NCBI GenBank assembly: GCA_958451705.1
Contig: CAUDRD010000101.1
Location: 1-6,359 of the forward strand
DNA: 6,359 bases
Direction: 5' to 3'
Origin: an uncultured Oscillospiraceae bacterium
Lineage (GTDB): Bacteria; Bacillota; Clostridia; Oscillospirales; Acutalibacteraceae
Part shown: one piece after another, positions 6,195 to 6,359 of the stretch
Numbering within the stretch: the first letter of the stretch is position 1
Layout: every line of letters begins with the position of its first letter
Notes under the pieces: generated by a model
Database searches by the model: none
Seen by the model: the letters and a program-made list of their open reading frames with translations, nothing else
Told to the model about the DNA's origin: nothing
Program-made: the position numbers and the translations under genes

Positions 6195-6359
6195 TTAAAC
6201 AAACAGCTTTGCAATATTTGCAAATATAAAACAGATTGTAAATCCGGCGGCGGTGGGGATGAGGGCGGAAAGCACTGTCCATTTAACACTGCCCGTTTCT
6301 TTTTTCACTGTCAGCAGGGGAGTGGAGCAGGGCCAGTGCATAAGGGAAAAGAGAAGAAA
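6195..6359 (-). CDS. feoB: Ferrous iron transport protein B, C-terminal fragment (cut by window edge)
   Basis: The minus strand is open from the window's right edge to a TAA at 6195-6197, giving 54 residues with no start in view. The sequence runs SLMHWPCSTPLLTVKKETG, then SVKWTVLSALIPTAAGFTICF and a hydrophobic end. This is the characteristic C-terminus of FeoB, in which an HWPC-type motif, a KKETGS.KWT segment and a last transmembrane helix close the permease domain. FeoB is a membrane protein with an N-terminal G domain that takes up Fe2+; those parts lie outside the window. The usual motif, as I recall it, is CATT or CSTT, so the CSTP here is a slight variation. The gene converges on fucO and does not share its operon. 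Confidence 0.87.
   Translation of the reverse strand, partial: FLLFSLMHWPCSTPLLTVKKETGSVKWTVLSALIPTAAGFTICFIFANIAKLFV

Overview
The window reads as chromosomal DNA from a low-to-moderate GC Gram-positive anaerobe of the Clostridia (Eubacteriales) type. Three observations point there: purine-rich Shine-Dalgarno sites with AT-rich intergenic regions, a lipobox lipoprotein paired with an MMPL-type transporter and no outer-membrane partner, and a FucO-type iron alcohol dehydrogenase next to feoB. The species cannot be named from the sequence alone. No rRNA, tRNA, insertion sequence or CRISPR array is visible.

Positions 1-230 are a non-coding leader. It holds two small inverted repeats of unknown role (52-94) and then a strong-looking promoter (TTGACT / TAAAAT, extended -10). 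Two similar 13-bp dyads bracket this promoter (142-154 and 188-200). They are the expected form of operators for the first gene, a TetR-family repressor (231-857).

The repressor is followed closely, on the same strand, by a 710-residue two-halved MMPL/RND-superfamily transporter (894-3026). That gene overlaps the start of a 561-residue lipoprotein (3019-4704), which has a beta-rich N-terminal part and a long helical, probably coiled-coil region. A hairpin terminator (4719-4762) closes the unit. The simplest reading is a self-regulated three-gene export operon: the repressor senses a ligand, the pump moves a lipid or amphipathic compound, and the lipoprotein acts as its extracytoplasmic partner. 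The substrate is unknown. A hairpin and a five-codon mini-ORF sit between the repressor and the pump and may set the pump's translation rate.

The 4705-4973 gap contains the terminator, an inverted repeat, and a candidate promoter overlapped by an 18-bp sequence resembling a Rex (NADH/NAD+ sensor) box. It precedes an intact lactaldehyde/1,2-propanediol oxidoreductase-like gene (fucO-type, 4974-6122) with all four metal ligands present. A near-perfect terminator hairpin (6155-6183) separates it from a convergent minus-strand gene. Only the last 54 codons of that gene are in the window, and they match the C-terminus of the ferrous iron transporter FeoB.

The most novel-looking item is the TetR-MMPL-lipoprotein cassette. 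The families are recognisable, but the role of the lipoprotein is, as far as I know, poorly characterised.
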